Shown here: piece by piece, positions 1 through 14,826 of the stretch | Numbering within the stretch: the first letter of the stretch is position 1 | How the letters are laid out: the number at the start of each line of letters is the position of its first letter | NCBI RefSeq assembly: GCF_900115345.1 | Contig: NZ_FOWC01000022.1 | Coordinates: forward strand, 1-64,000 | Direction of reading: 5' to 3' | DNA: 64,000 nt | DNA from: Amycolatopsis rubida | GTDB taxonomy: Bacteria; Actinomycetota; Actinomycetes; Mycobacteriales; Pseudonocardiaceae | Position numbers and translations under genes: made by a program | The notes under the pieces: generated by a model | What the model saw: the letters and a program-made list of their open reading frames with translations, nothing else | Database searches by the model: none | What the model was told of the DNA's origin: nothing

Positions 1-94
1 ATCTTCCTTCTGTCGCAAGAAGAATGATCAACCAAGGGCTTCATCCATGATCAACCGGGCACCCCCTCTGACACCCGGACCTTAAAACTCAAGC
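1..94. other. no gene recognised at window edge
   Basis: No coding region is recognised before the stop of the first gene. The 10-base string ATGATCAACC occurs twice (24-33 and 47-56, 23 bases apart), each copy holding the palindrome TGATCA. It may be a binding site or the tail of something outside the window. Confidence 0.3.
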
Positions 95-655
95 TCAGGC
101 GCCAGGTTTGAAAGCGACCTCCTTCGTGGCGACAGTGCCCGCGGTCCGGCCGGGGGCGGTCTGGTGGGTCCAGTACAGGTTCGTGTGCGCGATGACCTGC
201 GCGGGCGGCGGAGCGCCCCACTTGGTGAGGTCTTCGGTCGTGTGGGCGTCGCTCACCAAGGTCGCGTCGTAGCCTCGGGCGAGGGCGCCGTGCAGGGTGG
301 AGCGGATGCAGGCATCCGTTTGGGCTCCGCTCACCACCAGGTGCCCGACTCCCAGGTCGGCGAGGACGGACTCCAGGGCGGTGTCTTCGAAGGAGTCGCC
401 GTAGGACTTCTCCACCAAAGGTTCGGACGGCGAGGGCGTGAGTTCCGGGACCAGGTTCCATTCCGGGCTGCCCTTCGCCAGGCCTTCGTCGTTGTGCCGG
501 ACCCAGACGACGGGAACCTCGGCTTCGCGGGCTTTGCCCACCAGCACGGCCACGTTCGCCACCACGTTGTCCCGCTCGTGCGAGCCCGCGACGACGCCGT
601 TCTGCACGTCGACTACCAGCAATGCGGTGTTCGGGCGGTCGTTGAGAGTGGTCAT
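95..655 (-). CDS. isochorismatase-family cysteine hydrolase
   Basis: A 186-residue cytoplasmic hydrolase of the isochorismatase/nicotinamidase superfamily, normal length for the family. The catalytic triad is visible: Asp16 in VVDVQNG, Lys83 in VEKSYGD and Cys116 in TDACIRST. Family members cleave isochorismate, nicotinamide, carbamoyl groups or similar amides, and the substrate here cannot be read from sequence. The ATG is preceded by GGAGGG eight bases upstream. It lies 58 bases downstream of the MarR-type regulator on the same strand, so the two may be co-transcribed and regulated by that protein. Confidence 0.88.
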   Translation of the reverse strand: MTTLNDRPNTALLVVDVQNGVVAGSHERDNVVANVAVLVGKAREAEVPVVWVRHNDEGLAKGSPEWNLVPELTPSPSEPLVEKSYGDSFEDTALESVLADLGVGHLVVSGAQTDACIRSTLHGALARGYDATLVSDAHTTEDLTKWGAPPPAQVIAHTNLYWTHQTAPGRTAGTVATKEVAFKPGA

Positions 656-713
656 CGGTTCTTCCCTCCAGTCAGGTACCGCTCACGCTAGCCCCGCCCA
701 CCGACAAAAACCG

Positions 714-1247
714 TCACTCCGGGCGGAGAGCATCGTGCGGGGAGGACTCGCCGAACTCGGTTTCGAAGCGGGTCAGCAGACGGGAGAGGAGAGCGTTCAG
801 GCCAGAGAGGTCGTCCTCGCCCAGGGCGGCGCTGAACAGAGCCTGTTCCCGTTCGGTGCGTTTCCGGGTGGCGGCGGCCCAGCGGGCGCGGCCTTTGCGG
901 GTCAGGCGGATCGGGCGGCTCCGGCCGTCCGAGGACGCGGCGACGCGTTCTGCCAGGCCGGCTCGTTCCAGGCGGTCGATCCGGACGGTGACGGTCCCGG
1001 AGGTGACGCCGAGGCGGTCGCCCAGTTCCTTCGGGGTGAGCACCGCGGCACGGCCGGAGCGGTGCAAAGCCGACAATGCCTGCCAATCCCCCGTGCTGAA
1101 GCCGTATTCCTCCGCGACGCCGCGCAGCACCTGCTCGAACTGCCGCGACAGCCGTCCGATCCGCTGCCGGGCCGCTTCGACCTGCTCGTCCACGCCGTCG
1201 GGCATCACGGCCAGCCATTCGGGCAGGCCCGCCCCCACTGAGTCCAA
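714..1247 (-). CDS. MarR-family transcriptional regulator
   Basis: A winged-helix regulator. The core reads LTPKELGDRLGVTSGTVTVR (recognition region) followed by the wing SSDGRSRPIRLT and a C-terminal dimerisation helix, as in MarR proteins. The open frame extends to 1319, but that extension would run through the inverted repeat in the promoter. I chose the TTG at 1247 because AGGGAG lies seven bases upstream; GTG at 1238 and ATG at 1205 are alternatives. It is transcribed divergently from the short-chain dehydrogenase at 1319, the usual arrangement for a regulator controlling its neighbour and itself. Confidence 0.85.
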   Translation of the reverse strand: MDSVGAGLPEWLAVMPDGVDEQVEAARQRIGRLSRQFEQVLRGVAEEYGFSTGDWQALSALHRSGRAAVLTPKELGDRLGVTSGTVTVRIDRLERAGLAERVAASSDGRSRPIRLTRKGRARWAAATRKRTEREQALFSAALGEDDLSGLNALLSRLLTRFETEFGESSPHDALRPE

Positions 1248-1264
1248 CTGGACACTCCCTCGAA

Positions 1265-1296
1265 ACTCAAGGTAGTTTGATTTGAGTATCAAGGTA
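1265..1296. promoter_or_regulatory. probable MarR operator between divergent genes
   Basis: ACTCAA (1265-1270) and TTGAGT (1282-1287) form an inverted repeat with an 11-base spacer. In addition TCAAGGTA occurs directly repeated at 1268-1275 and 1289-1296, exactly 21 bases apart, so both copies face the same side of the helix. The site lies between the MarR start (1247, minus) and the dehydrogenase start (1319, plus). That MarR binds here is inference from position. Confidence 0.6.
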
Positions 1297-1318
1297 AATG
1301 GTCCTGGGGAGGTCCGCA

Positions 1319-2140
1319 ATGTCCGGACGCGTCTGGTTCATCACGGGAGCGAGCAGCGGGTTCGGCCGCGTGCTCGCGGAAACTGTGCTGGCGCGCGGGG
1401 AAAAGGTCGTGGCCACGGCTCGCGACACGAGTGTGCTCGAAGACCTGAAGACGTTCACCGCCCGGCTGGACGTCACGGATCCGGCGTCGGTCGAGGCGGC
1501 GGTGAACGCGGCGATCAGCGAGTTCGGGCGGATCGACGTGCTGGTCAACAACGCCGGGCACGGACTGGTCGGGGCGCTCGAAGAACTGACCGACGAGCAG
1601 GCGCGGCAGGTGCTGGAAACCAACGTGTTCGGCGTCCTGAACGTCACGCGCGCGGTGCTGCCGCACCTGCGGGCGCAGCGCAGCGGGCACATCGTGCAGT
1701 TGTCGTCGGTCGGCGGGGTGGTCGGGAACCCGGGGCACGCGCTGTACGCGACGTCGAAATTCGCGCTGGAAGGGATGTCCGAGGCGCTTGCCGGGGAGGT
1801 CGCGCCGCTGGGGATCCGGGTGAGCCTGGTGGAGCCGGGGCCGTTCCGGACGGACTTCGCCGGGCGGTCGATGACGTTCTCCGAGCCCGTCGACGACTAC
1901 CGCGAAACCCCGGCAGGCGTGCTGCGCCAACGGTTTTCCGCACAGGACGGCGTGCAGCCGAATGATCCGGCGAAGGCGGCCGGGGCGATTCTCAAGCTGG
2001 TCGACTCTCCGGACGCGCCGCTGCGGCTTCCGCTCGGACCCGAGGCGGTGACCCGGATCCGGGCGAAGCTTGAGCAGCAGCTCGCCGATCTCGCGGCATG
2101 GGAGGAGGTTTCGCTGGACACGCGTTATCCGGACGACTGA
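1319..2140 (+). CDS. short-chain dehydrogenase/reductase (SDR)
   Basis: A 273-residue classical SDR oxidoreductase. The N-terminal nucleotide-binding motif TGASSGFG is at residues 9-16, NNAG at 77-80, catalytic Ser near 130 and YATSK with Tyr143 and Lys147. It should use NAD(P)H to reduce or oxidise a carbonyl or alcohol; the substrate is unknown. The start is the ATG at 1319, six bases after GGGGAGG, rather than the upstream ATG at 1298. It is divergent from a MarR regulator and ends inside a hairpin shared with the convergent protease gene. Confidence 0.9.
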   Translation: MSGRVWFITGASSGFGRVLAETVLARGEKVVATARDTSVLEDLKTFTARLDVTDPASVEAAVNAAISEFGRIDVLVNNAGHGLVGALEELTDEQARQVLETNVFGVLNVTRAVLPHLRAQRSGHIVQLSSVGGVVGNPGHALYATSKFALEGMSEALAGEVAPLGIRVSLVEPGPFRTDFAGRSMTFSEPVDDYRETPAGVLRQRFSAQDGVQPNDPAKAAGAILKLVDSPDAPLRLPLGPEAVTRIRAKLEQQLADLAAWEEVSLDTRYPDD

Positions 2141-2164
2141 ACACAGCGGGGCCGTCCGGATAAC
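2124..2164. terminator. bidirectional terminator hairpin
   Basis: GTTATCCGGACG (2124-2135) and CGTCCGGATAAC (2153-2164) pair perfectly over 12 bases with a 17-base loop. The hairpin spans the stop codon of the dehydrogenase and ends eight bases before the stop of the convergent protease gene, so it can serve both transcripts. Confidence 0.7.
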
Positions 2165-2171
2165 CGACGAG

Positions 2172-3614
2172 TCAGCCCACGGGGCCTTCGGCGGGCACGA
2201 CGGTGACGTTCTGCTGCTGACCGGTCTGGTCGACGACGGTCACCGTCAGCTTGTCGCCGGGGTGGTGCTGGTCCATCAGGGTGGTCAGCGTGGTGGGCGA
2301 GTCGACTGTTTTGCCGTCCACCGCGGTGATCACGTCGCCGGCGGCCAAGCCGGCCTTCGCGGCCGCGCCGTCGGGCACGACCTGCTGGATCGCCGCGCCC
2401 GAGCCGGTTCCGCCCTGCTGTTGCTGCTGTCCGGCATCGCTGACGGTCACGCCGAGGAAGGCGCTCTTTCCGATGTGGACGGTGTCGGAGCCGGTGCCGC
2501 CGACGATCTGGTGGGCGATGGAGACGGCCTGGTTGACCGGGATCGCGTAGCCCTCGTTCCCGCTGGAACCCTGGGAACCGTCGCCCTGCGAGTCGCCCTG
2601 CGAACCGTCGCCCTGCGAGTTGTCGCCGGGGAAGCCGTTGCCGAGCCCGCCGTGGCCGCGCCGTCCGCCGCCGTTGAACTGGTATCCGGCCGAGGCCGCG
2701 GTGTCCATGCCGACGACCTGGCCCTGCGCGTTCACGAGCGGGCCGCCGGAATCTCCGGACTGGATGTTCGCGTCGACCTGGATCAGGTCCTTCAGCTGCT
2801 CGGACGAGCTGTTCGATTCGTCGGACGCGGTGATCGACTGGTTCAGCGCGGTCACCCGCCCGCCGGCCGGGATGGGCGCTCCCCCGGCGCCGCCGGCGTT
2901 GCCGAGCCCGACGACCGCGTCGCCGACCTTCACCGACGACGAATCGCCGAGCGTCTCCGTCGCCAATCCGGACGCGCCGGCCAGCTTGAGCACCGCGACG
3001 TCGTGGCTGCGGTCGTAGCCGAGCACGGAGGCGGGGTATGTCTGGCCGTTGCCGATGTCGGTGACCTTGATGCTCGTCGCGCCCTCGACGACGTGGTTGT
3101 TCGTGAGCACCTCGCCGTCGGCGGTGAGCACGATGCCGGTGCCCGCCGCGGCCGCGCCCTGGTAGCCCAGCTCGGTGTTGATGTTGACGATGCCCGCGCT
3201 GACCTTCTTCGCGATCGCCTGCGGGTCGATCGCTGTGTTCGACGGGTTGGTCTGGTTGCCGATCGAGCCGAAGTTCTGGTTCCCGGAGACGCCGGTCGGC
3301 GCGGACGGCGTCCACACGAAGTGCCCGACCCCGAGCCCGACGGCGACCGACAGCGCGATCGCGCCGACCGTGATCGCCGCTGTCCGCAACGGGTGATGCG
3401 AACGCGGCTGGGGAACCTGCTGTGCCGGGTAGGGCTGACCGGCGTACTGGCCGCCCGGCTGCGGGCCGTACCCGCCGGGCGGCGGGGCGCCCCAAGCCTG
3501 CTGCTGTCCCCAGCCCTGCTGGTACGGCTGCCCCGCTCCCGGCGAGTAGGGATGCGCCTGCCCGCCGTAGCCGGGCTGTCCCTGGTCGTGCCCGCCGCGC
3601 TCCTGCTCGTTCAT
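2172..3614 (-). CDS. membrane-anchored HtrA/DegP-type serine protease with PDZ domain
   Basis: About 480 residues. Residues 1-75 form a Gly/Pro/Gln/Tyr-rich cytoplasmic tail, 79-101 one membrane span, then an extracytoplasmic trypsin-fold domain with His174 (TNNHVVEG), Asp205 (SHDVAVL) and Ser289 (QSGDSGGP), and a C-terminal PDZ domain from about 385 to 475. This layout matches actinobacterial HtrA-like envelope proteases that degrade misfolded or regulatory proteins outside the membrane. A low-complexity stretch at about 315-355 built on GDGSQ/GDSQ separates protease and PDZ and is unusual. The start at 3614 has GGGAG six bases upstream; an in-frame extension to 3659 is not favoured. Confidence 0.93.
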   Translation of the reverse strand: MNEQERGGHDQGQPGYGGQAHPYSPGAGQPYQQGWGQQQAWGAPPPGGYGPQPGGQYAGQPYPAQQVPQPRSHHPLRTAAITVGAIALSVAVGLGVGHFVWTPSAPTGVSGNQNFGSIGNQTNPSNTAIDPQAIAKKVSAGIVNINTELGYQGAAAAGTGIVLTADGEVLTNNHVVEGATSIKVTDIGNGQTYPASVLGYDRSHDVAVLKLAGASGLATETLGDSSSVKVGDAVVGLGNAGGAGGAPIPAGGRVTALNQSITASDESNSSSEQLKDLIQVDANIQSGDSGGPLVNAQGQVVGMDTAASAGYQFNGGGRRGHGGLGNGFPGDNSQGDGSQGDSQGDGSQGSSGNEGYAIPVNQAVSIAHQIVGGTGSDTVHIGKSAFLGVTVSDAGQQQQQGGTGSGAAIQQVVPDGAAAKAGLAAGDVITAVDGKTVDSPTTLTTLMDQHHPGDKLTVTVVDQTGQQQNVTVVPAEGPVG

Positions 3615-3727
3615 GGTCCGCTCCCGCGTCTCGTCACCCTCCGCCAGCTCAGCAAACACCCGCTACCTGAGATTTTCCTTGCCGTGATCCGTGCGGAAGC
3701 TGTGTACCCGAGCGGCGGCACGGAAAA

Positions 3728-3765
3728 GCCCCGTCCGGCCCAGAATGGGCTGGGCCGGACGGGGC
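3728..3765 (-). terminator. intrinsic terminator of the GH16 gene
   Basis: A perfect 15-base stem (3728-3742 with 3751-3765) encloses an eight-base loop. Read on the minus strand it is followed by TTTT (3724-3727), a classical rho-independent layout, 54 bases beyond the stop of the glucanase gene. Confidence 0.85.
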
Positions 3766-3818
3766 CCCGCGGAGACCGCGCCTTCTCCGCGCCGCCGGGG
3801 TTCCGGCGGCGAGGGTGG

Positions 3819-4646
3819 TCAGCTCACGTGCACGTAGTCGACCACCAGCTGTTGCGGGAACTGCGTGCTGCCGTCCGGGTCGCCCGGCCAGTCGCCGCCC
3901 ACCGCGAGGTTGAGGATCAGGTAGAACGGGTGGTCGTACACCCATTTCTTGCCGTTCAGGTCCGCCGGGGTGCGGGTCTGGTAGGCCTGCCCGTCGACCA
4001 GCCAGACGATCTTGTCCGGCGACCAGTCGACCGCGTAGGTGTGGAAGTCGTCGGAGAAGTTCGGGCCGTTGAACGCCGCGCCGATGCCGCCCGCTCCCGA
4101 GTAGCCGGGGCCGTGGATCGTGCCGTGCACGGTGTTCGGCTCCTTGCCGATGTTCTCCATGATGTCGATCTCGCCGTCGTCCGGCCATTGCCCGCCGCCG
4201 AGCATCCAGAACGCGGGCCACATCCCTTGCCCGCGCGGCAGTTTCATCCGCACTTCCAGGTGCCCGTACGCCTGGCTGAACTTGCCGGCGGTGTTGAGCC
4301 GCGCCGAGGTGTACTGGCACGCGCCGTACCAGCAGTTGTTGCCGGAGTTCTCTTTCTTCGCGGTGATCACCAGGTGGCCCTGGCCGTCGAGCGCGCCGTT
4401 CGCCGCGCCCGCGGTGTACCACTGCCGTTCGTGGTTGTTGCCGTTGTTGTCGCCGGTTTCGTAGTTCCACTTGCTCCCGTCAGCGGGAGAGCCCGCCGGG
4501 CCGTCGAAATCATCGGAGAACCCGGCGGCCGGAGCGGCGGCGGGGGCCGCGTGCCCCGCGGGTGTCAGCGCGACCGCACCGGCGAGGGCGAGCGCCGCGG
4601 GGATCGCGAGCCGCCGCCAGCGGGCGGAGGTGTGCGTGGACGTCAT
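3819..4646 (-). CDS. secreted GH16 endo-beta-glucanase (laminarinase-like)
   Basis: A 275-residue secreted protein: Arg-rich start, hydrophobic stretch and Ala-rich cleavage region in the first 35 residues, then a glycoside hydrolase family 16 jelly-roll domain. The GH16 signature GEIDIMEN carries nucleophile Glu159, Asp161 and acid/base Glu164. The family cleaves beta-1,3 or mixed beta-1,3/1,4 glucans, so fungal or plant wall glucan is a likely substrate. Two ATGs lie six bases apart; 4646 is preferred because GAGGG then sits six bases upstream, whereas it abuts the ATG at 4652. It has its own promoter/operator and terminator and so is monocistronic. Confidence 0.93.
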   Translation of the reverse strand: MTSTHTSARWRRLAIPAALALAGAVALTPAGHAAPAAAPAAGFSDDFDGPAGSPADGSKWNYETGDNNGNNHERQWYTAGAANGALDGQGHLVITAKKENSGNNCWYGACQYTSARLNTAGKFSQAYGHLEVRMKLPRGQGMWPAFWMLGGGQWPDDGEIDIMENIGKEPNTVHGTIHGPGYSGAGGIGAAFNGPNFSDDFHTYAVDWSPDKIVWLVDGQAYQTRTPADLNGKKWVYDHPFYLILNLAVGGDWPGDPDGSTQFPQQLVVDYVHVS

Positions 4647-4694
4647 CGTCATCCCTCAATCACTCGAGGGGCGGCCTGGCGGCGCCACCCCGGG

Positions 4695-4743
4695 TTTGTT
4701 GTGGATGGCAACAAAGTATGCCCACCAGTGCCTTCACCGGCAA
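4695..4743 (-). promoter_or_regulatory. promoter and operator of the GH16 gene
   Basis: On the minus strand TTGCCG (4738-4743) and CATACT (4715-4720) are separated by 17 bases and fit -35/-10 elements. Immediately downstream lies a perfect inverted repeat, TTTGTTG (4695-4701) and CAACAAA (4709-4715) with a seven-base spacer, overlapping the expected transcription start. The position is that of a repressor site, perhaps of a LacI- or GntR-type carbohydrate regulator; no such regulator is adjacent. Confidence 0.6.
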
Positions 4744-4859
4744 GACGCCGCGTGGGTCATTTTCCGACCGGAGCCAGGCAACGGCGCTCACGGAGGGGAT
4801 TACGGGCAGCTCAGGCTGGCCGGACGGGCAACCGCCCCGCCGACTGCTGTGCCGAGGTG

Positions 4860-4879
4860 CGTGAGGGCCACCCCTCACG
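4860..4879 (-). terminator. hairpin downstream of glgB
   Basis: CGTGAGGG (4860-4867) pairs perfectly with CCCTCACG (4872-4879) around a four-base loop, 27 bases past the stop of glgB. It probably ends the treS-mak-glgB transcript. Confidence 0.6.
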
Positions 4880-4906
4880 ACCCGCTGCCGCGGCGGAGCG
4901 CGGGGA

Positions 4907-7119
<2,213 letters not shown>

Positions 7120-7123
<4 letters not shown>

Positions 7124-8514
7124 TCGCTTCCGTCGGTGCTGCGGGCGATCGCCGCCAGGGGCACGCTCAGCCAGTCCGGCCGGTTCGCGTGCTCGTAGGC
7201 GACCTCGTACACCGCTTTGTCCAGTTCAAAGGCACGGAGCAGGTCCGCGTGCTCCTGCGGGTCGCCGACCGGGCCGTCGGCGCGGGCGTACCCGGCGCAG
7301 AACGCGGCGCGGTTGCGCCGGGCCCATTCCATCGCGTGCCGGGTCACGTCCGCGTTCTCGGGCTGCCCGACGAGCCGCTGGTGCGCCGCGTAGTCGAACG
7401 ACCGGAGCATGCCCGCGACGTCGCGCAGCGGCGAGCGCAGCGCGTGCCGTTCCGCGACCGGGGCGGCCGGTTCGCCTTCGAAGTCCAGCAACAGCCATCC
7501 GTTGACGGTACGCAGCACCTGGCCCAAGTGCAGATCGCCATGGATGTACTGCATCGAGATCGGCGGCTCGTGCGCGCGCACCGCCTCGAAGGCTCCGCGC
7601 AGCGCCGGCGCGTGCACGGCCAGCTCCGGGACCATCGCGGACACCTGGTCGAGGCGGTCGGTCATCGCGCGCACCGTGCGGTCCAGCTCGCCGCGGTCCG
7701 CGGACTCCGTGCCGAGCGCGGTCGCCAGGTCCGCGTGCACCTCGGCCACCGCGACGCCGAGCCGCTCGGCCTCGCCGGCGAAATCGCCGCCCGCCTCGTC
7801 CGCGGCCCGGTCCGGGTCGGCCAGCAGGTCCCGCACGCTCGTGGTCGCCATCGCCCAGCCGTCGACCGCGTCCGGCAGGAACTCCTGCAGCATGCCCATC
7901 GTCGCCGGTTCGCCGTGCAGTTCGCCGGAGATCGACCCGACCACGCGCGCCACGTGCTCGCAGCCCGCCTCCTGCAGCGCGCGGTGCAGCAGCAGGTCCT
8001 TGTTCAGGCCCGGGCTGAGCTTGCGGAACAGCTTGAGGATGTACTGACCGCCGTACACCAGCGACGTGTTGCTCTGCTCGGAGGTGATCGGCCGCGAGCG
8101 CAGCCCTGGTTCGAGCGTCGCGTCCGGCTCCGCCGCGAACCGCAGCGGCCCGGCCGAGCCGCCCGCCGCCATCCGGTCCAGCAGCCCGCCGGTGAGGTCC
8201 GCGTCGCCGCTCGCCTCGTAGAACCGCTCGCCGAGCACCGCGGCCGACGCGACCTCGGGAATCCCGGACCGGCGGCCCACCAGCAGCTGGTACGGCTCGA
8301 CGCGGTCGCCCTGCACCACGTCGACGACCGCGTGCACCAGCAGCGGATCCGGACCGGCCAAAACGGTGAGGCCGGCCGGGCGCACCGCGTCGATCGGGCG
8401 GTCCTTGCCCGCGAACCAGCGCTGCGCGGGCAGCCAGTCCGGCAGCAGGGCGCTCAGCGCGCCGGACAGCTCGGACAGGACGGGCGGGGAACCGTGGTGC
8501 GGCAGCGGACTCAC
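7120..8514 (-). CDS. mak: maltokinase (Pep2-type)
   Basis: A 464-residue kinase that phosphorylates maltose with ATP to alpha-maltose-1-phosphate, the substrate of GlgE. It has an aminoglycoside-phosphotransferase-like fold: Lys161 in the N-lobe (ILKLF), the catalytic loop HGDLHLGQ at 325-332 and the metal-binding DFEGEP at 344-349. The GTG start follows the treS stop with one base between. Standing between treS and glgB is the classical order of the streptomycete and mycobacterial pathway. In some lineages treS and mak are fused; here they are separate. Confidence 0.95.
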
Positions 8515-8515
8515 C

Positions 8516-10309
<1,794 letters not shown>

Positions 10310-10347
10310 CCGTTCCACCTTGTCCTGAGTCGCGTGTGCTGAACAGT

Positions 10348-10375
10348 GGTTATCCCGATCGGTGCCGGGATAACC
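10348..10375 (-). terminator. hairpin between glgE and treS
   Basis: GGTTATCCCG (10348-10357) and CGGGATAACC (10366-10375) form a perfect ten-base stem with an eight-base loop, 24 bases after the glgE stop. There is no T-run. It may be a terminator, an attenuator or an mRNA processing/stability element separating glgE from treS-mak-glgB. Confidence 0.6.
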
Positions 10376-10399
10376 GCCCGGGCCGGAGAAACCGCGGCG

Positions 10400-12379
<1,980 letters not shown>

Positions 12380-12681
12380 GGCGATGCCCCTTTTTCACGG
12401 TGGGTGGGAGAGTGGCCGGAAGGTGCTTCCGCGAGTACGGTCAGTGTGCCTGATTCCTCCAAAGCCGTTGACAGCGGGGCCTTTTTCTGATTTTCCCGCC
12501 ACCCGGCCGGGCGAAACGCGCCCATTCGGCGGAACTCCCGGACGCATTCCCGTCTCCCGCCCGCAACACGCACGCCGAATCGCGTTAACAATCGACGGCG
12601 CGTTCCGGTGATTACCCGCGAGTATCGGCGCGGATGTCCGAAGCGTGCGTCGCCGTCGGTGAAGGATCTCCGCGAGGCGGG
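12380..12681. other. 302-base gap upstream of glgE
   Basis: This lies between glgX (stop 12682) and glgE (start 12379), both on the minus strand, and probably holds the glgE promoter, though no confident -35/-10 pair was found. An 8-base inverted repeat ATTCGGCG/CGCCGAAT occurs within it. A minus-strand 71-codon frame (12376-12591, TTG start) overlaps the glgE ATG by four bases but has no recognisable features and is not called as a gene. Confidence 0.4.
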
Positions 12682-14826
12682 TTACAGCTGCGGGATCTCC
12701 ACCGTGTCCCGCGGCGCGCGCAGCAAAAGCAGCGACCGCGCCTCGACCGTGATCCGAGCCTTCGGCTCCAGCACGCCGGGGCCGGCCGGGGTGCCGTCGG
12801 CGGTGCTGGTGTCCAAAGTGGGCTTGAAGGTCTCTCCGTACTCCGGGCCGGGCAGCACGATCTCCGCCGGTTCGGCCCCCGCGTGCAGCACGAGCAGCCA
12901 CGAGTGGTCGGTGACGAGCGCGCCCTCGCGATTGCGCGCCTGGCTGTTCGAGCCGTCGATCCACATGCAGAGCGTGCGGCGGTCCTCGTCGAACCAGTCG
13001 ATCTCGTCGAATTCCTCGCCGTCCGGGCGGAACCAGACGAGGTCGGGCTTGCCGGTGACCGTGGTGCGGCCCTCGAAGAACTCCGGCTGCCGCAGCGCCG
13101 GGCTGTGCGCGCGCAGCCGGACCACGCGGCGGGCGAAGTCGAGCATCGGCTCGGACGCCTCGGTCGGGGTCCAGTCGATCCACGACGTTTCGTCGTCGAG
13201 ACAGTAGGCGTTGTTGTTGCCGTGCTGGGTCCGCCACATCTCGTCGCCCGCGGTGAACATCGGGGTGCCGGTGGACAGCAGCAGCGTCGCGAACAGGTTG
13301 CGCGCCTGGCGGGTGCGCAGCGCGACGATCGCCGCGTCGTCGGTCTCGCCCTCCGCGCCGTGGTTCCACGAGCGGTTGTCGTTCGTGCCGTCGCGGTTGT
13401 CCTCGCCATTGGCCTCGTTGTGCTTTTCGTTGTAGGACACCAGGTCCCGCAGCGTGAAGCCGTCGTGGGCGGTGACGAAGTTGATCGACTGCCACGGCCG
13501 GCGCAGGTTGTGGTCGTACAGATCCGACGAGCCCGACAGCCGGTACGCGAGGTCGCGCACGCCGGTCGCGCCGCGCCAGAAGTCGCGGACGGTGTCGCGG
13601 TAGCGGCCGTTCCACTCGGCCCACTGCGCGCCGAAGTCGCCGACGCGGTAGCCCTCGCCGGTCGCGTCCCACGGTTCGGCGATCAGCTTGCAGCGCGACA
13701 GCACCGGGTCGGCGGTGATCGCGGTGAGCATCGTGGACTCGCGGTCGAACATCTCGCCGCGCGGGCGGCCGAGCGTGCTCGCCAGGTCGAAACGGAACCC
13801 GTCGACGCCCATCTCCTGCGTCCAGTACCGCAGCGAGTCGGTGACCAGCCGGACGACCGTCGGCGAACCAGCGTCGAGGGTGTTGCCGCAGCCGGTGAGG
13901 TCGGCCAGATGGCCGCGGCGGGTGTGCAGGTAGTACGCCGGGGCGTCGAGGCCGCGCAGCGAGAGCGTCGGGCCGTCCGGGCCGCCTTCGCAGGTGTGGT
14001 TGAACACGACGTCGAGCAGCACCTCGATCCCGGCCGCGTGCAGGGCCGCCACCATCGTGCGGAACTCCTCGACCTCGCGACCCGGCTCGCTCGCGTACCC
14101 GGCGTGCGGCGCGAAGTAGCCCAGCGGCGAGTAGCCCCAGTAGTTGTGCCGCCCCGAGCGGATCAGCGCGGGCTCGTCGGCGAACGCGTGCACCGGCAGC
14201 AGTTCGACGGTCGTCACGCCGAGCCGGGTCAGGTGCTCGATCACGACCGGGTGCGCGAGGCCGAGGTACGTGCCGCGCAGCGCTTCCGGGATGAACGGAT
14301 GCTGCTGGGTGAACCCCTTCACGTGCAGTTCGCAGATCACCGATTCCTCGAACGGCACCTCGGGCTTGCTGCCGGTGTCCTGCCCGCCCGGCGAGGTGAC
14401 CACCGACAGCGGCACCGCGCCCAGGGAGTCCACAGTGGACATCGGGCCGCGCTCGGGGTCGCCGGTGAAGCCCTGCGCGGCGTGCAGGCTGGCGAGCTTG
14501 CCGTCGATCCGGCGTGCGTACGGGTCGACGAGGAGCTTGGCCGGGTTGCAGCGGTAGCCGTGCGCCGGGTCGTACGGACCGTGCACGCGGTAGCCGTAGC
14601 GCTGACCGACCGTGACACCCGGGACGAGCCCGTGCCAGACGCCGAACGTGCGTTCCGTCAGCTCGATCCGTCGTTCGGAACCGTCGTCGCCGATGAGACA
14701 CACCTCGACCGCCTCGGCGACGGCGGACGTCACCGCGAACCGGACGCCGCCCGCCTCCGGGTGGGCGCCGAGCGGAAACGGACGTCCGGCGAGGACCTGG
14801 TTGTCGGATGCGGGTCGCTGTGCCAT
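12682..14826 (-). CDS. glgX: glycogen debranching enzyme GlgX (first of two)
   Basis: A 714-residue GH13_11 isoamylase-type debranching enzyme that hydrolyses alpha-1,6 branches of glucan. An N-terminal CBM48 (residues about 15-110) carries the family motif RVHGPYDP and CNPAKLLVDPYA; the barrel has Asp347 (GFRFDLA) and Glu384 (LIAEPWD), then AHDGFTLRD. A second paralogue, TreX, lies 4.3 kb upstream. This copy sits next to glgE rather than treY, suggesting turnover of GlgE-made glucan. The ATG at 14826 lacks a strong ribosome-binding site. Confidence 0.93.
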   Translation of the reverse strand: MAQRPASDNQVLAGRPFPLGAHPEAGGVRFAVTSAVAEAVEVCLIGDDGSERRIELTERTFGVWHGLVPGVTVGQRYGYRVHGPYDPAHGYRCNPAKLLVDPYARRIDGKLASLHAAQGFTGDPERGPMSTVDSLGAVPLSVVTSPGGQDTGSKPEVPFEESVICELHVKGFTQQHPFIPEALRGTYLGLAHPVVIEHLTRLGVTTVELLPVHAFADEPALIRSGRHNYWGYSPLGYFAPHAGYASEPGREVEEFRTMVAALHAAGIEVLLDVVFNHTCEGGPDGPTLSLRGLDAPAYYLHTRRGHLADLTGCGNTLDAGSPTVVRLVTDSLRYWTQEMGVDGFRFDLASTLGRPRGEMFDRESTMLTAITADPVLSRCKLIAEPWDATGEGYRVGDFGAQWAEWNGRYRDTVRDFWRGATGVRDLAYRLSGSSDLYDHNLRRPWQSINFVTAHDGFTLRDLVSYNEKHNEANGEDNRDGTNDNRSWNHGAEGETDDAAIVALRTRQARNLFATLLLSTGTPMFTAGDEMWRTQHGNNNAYCLDDETSWIDWTPTEASEPMLDFARRVVRLRAHSPALRQPEFFEGRTTVTGKPDLVWFRPDGEEFDEIDWFDEDRRTLCMWIDGSNSQARNREGALVTDHSWLLVLHAGAEPAEIVLPGPEYGETFKPTLDTSTADGTPAGPGVLEPKARITVEARSLLLLRAPRDTVEIPQL

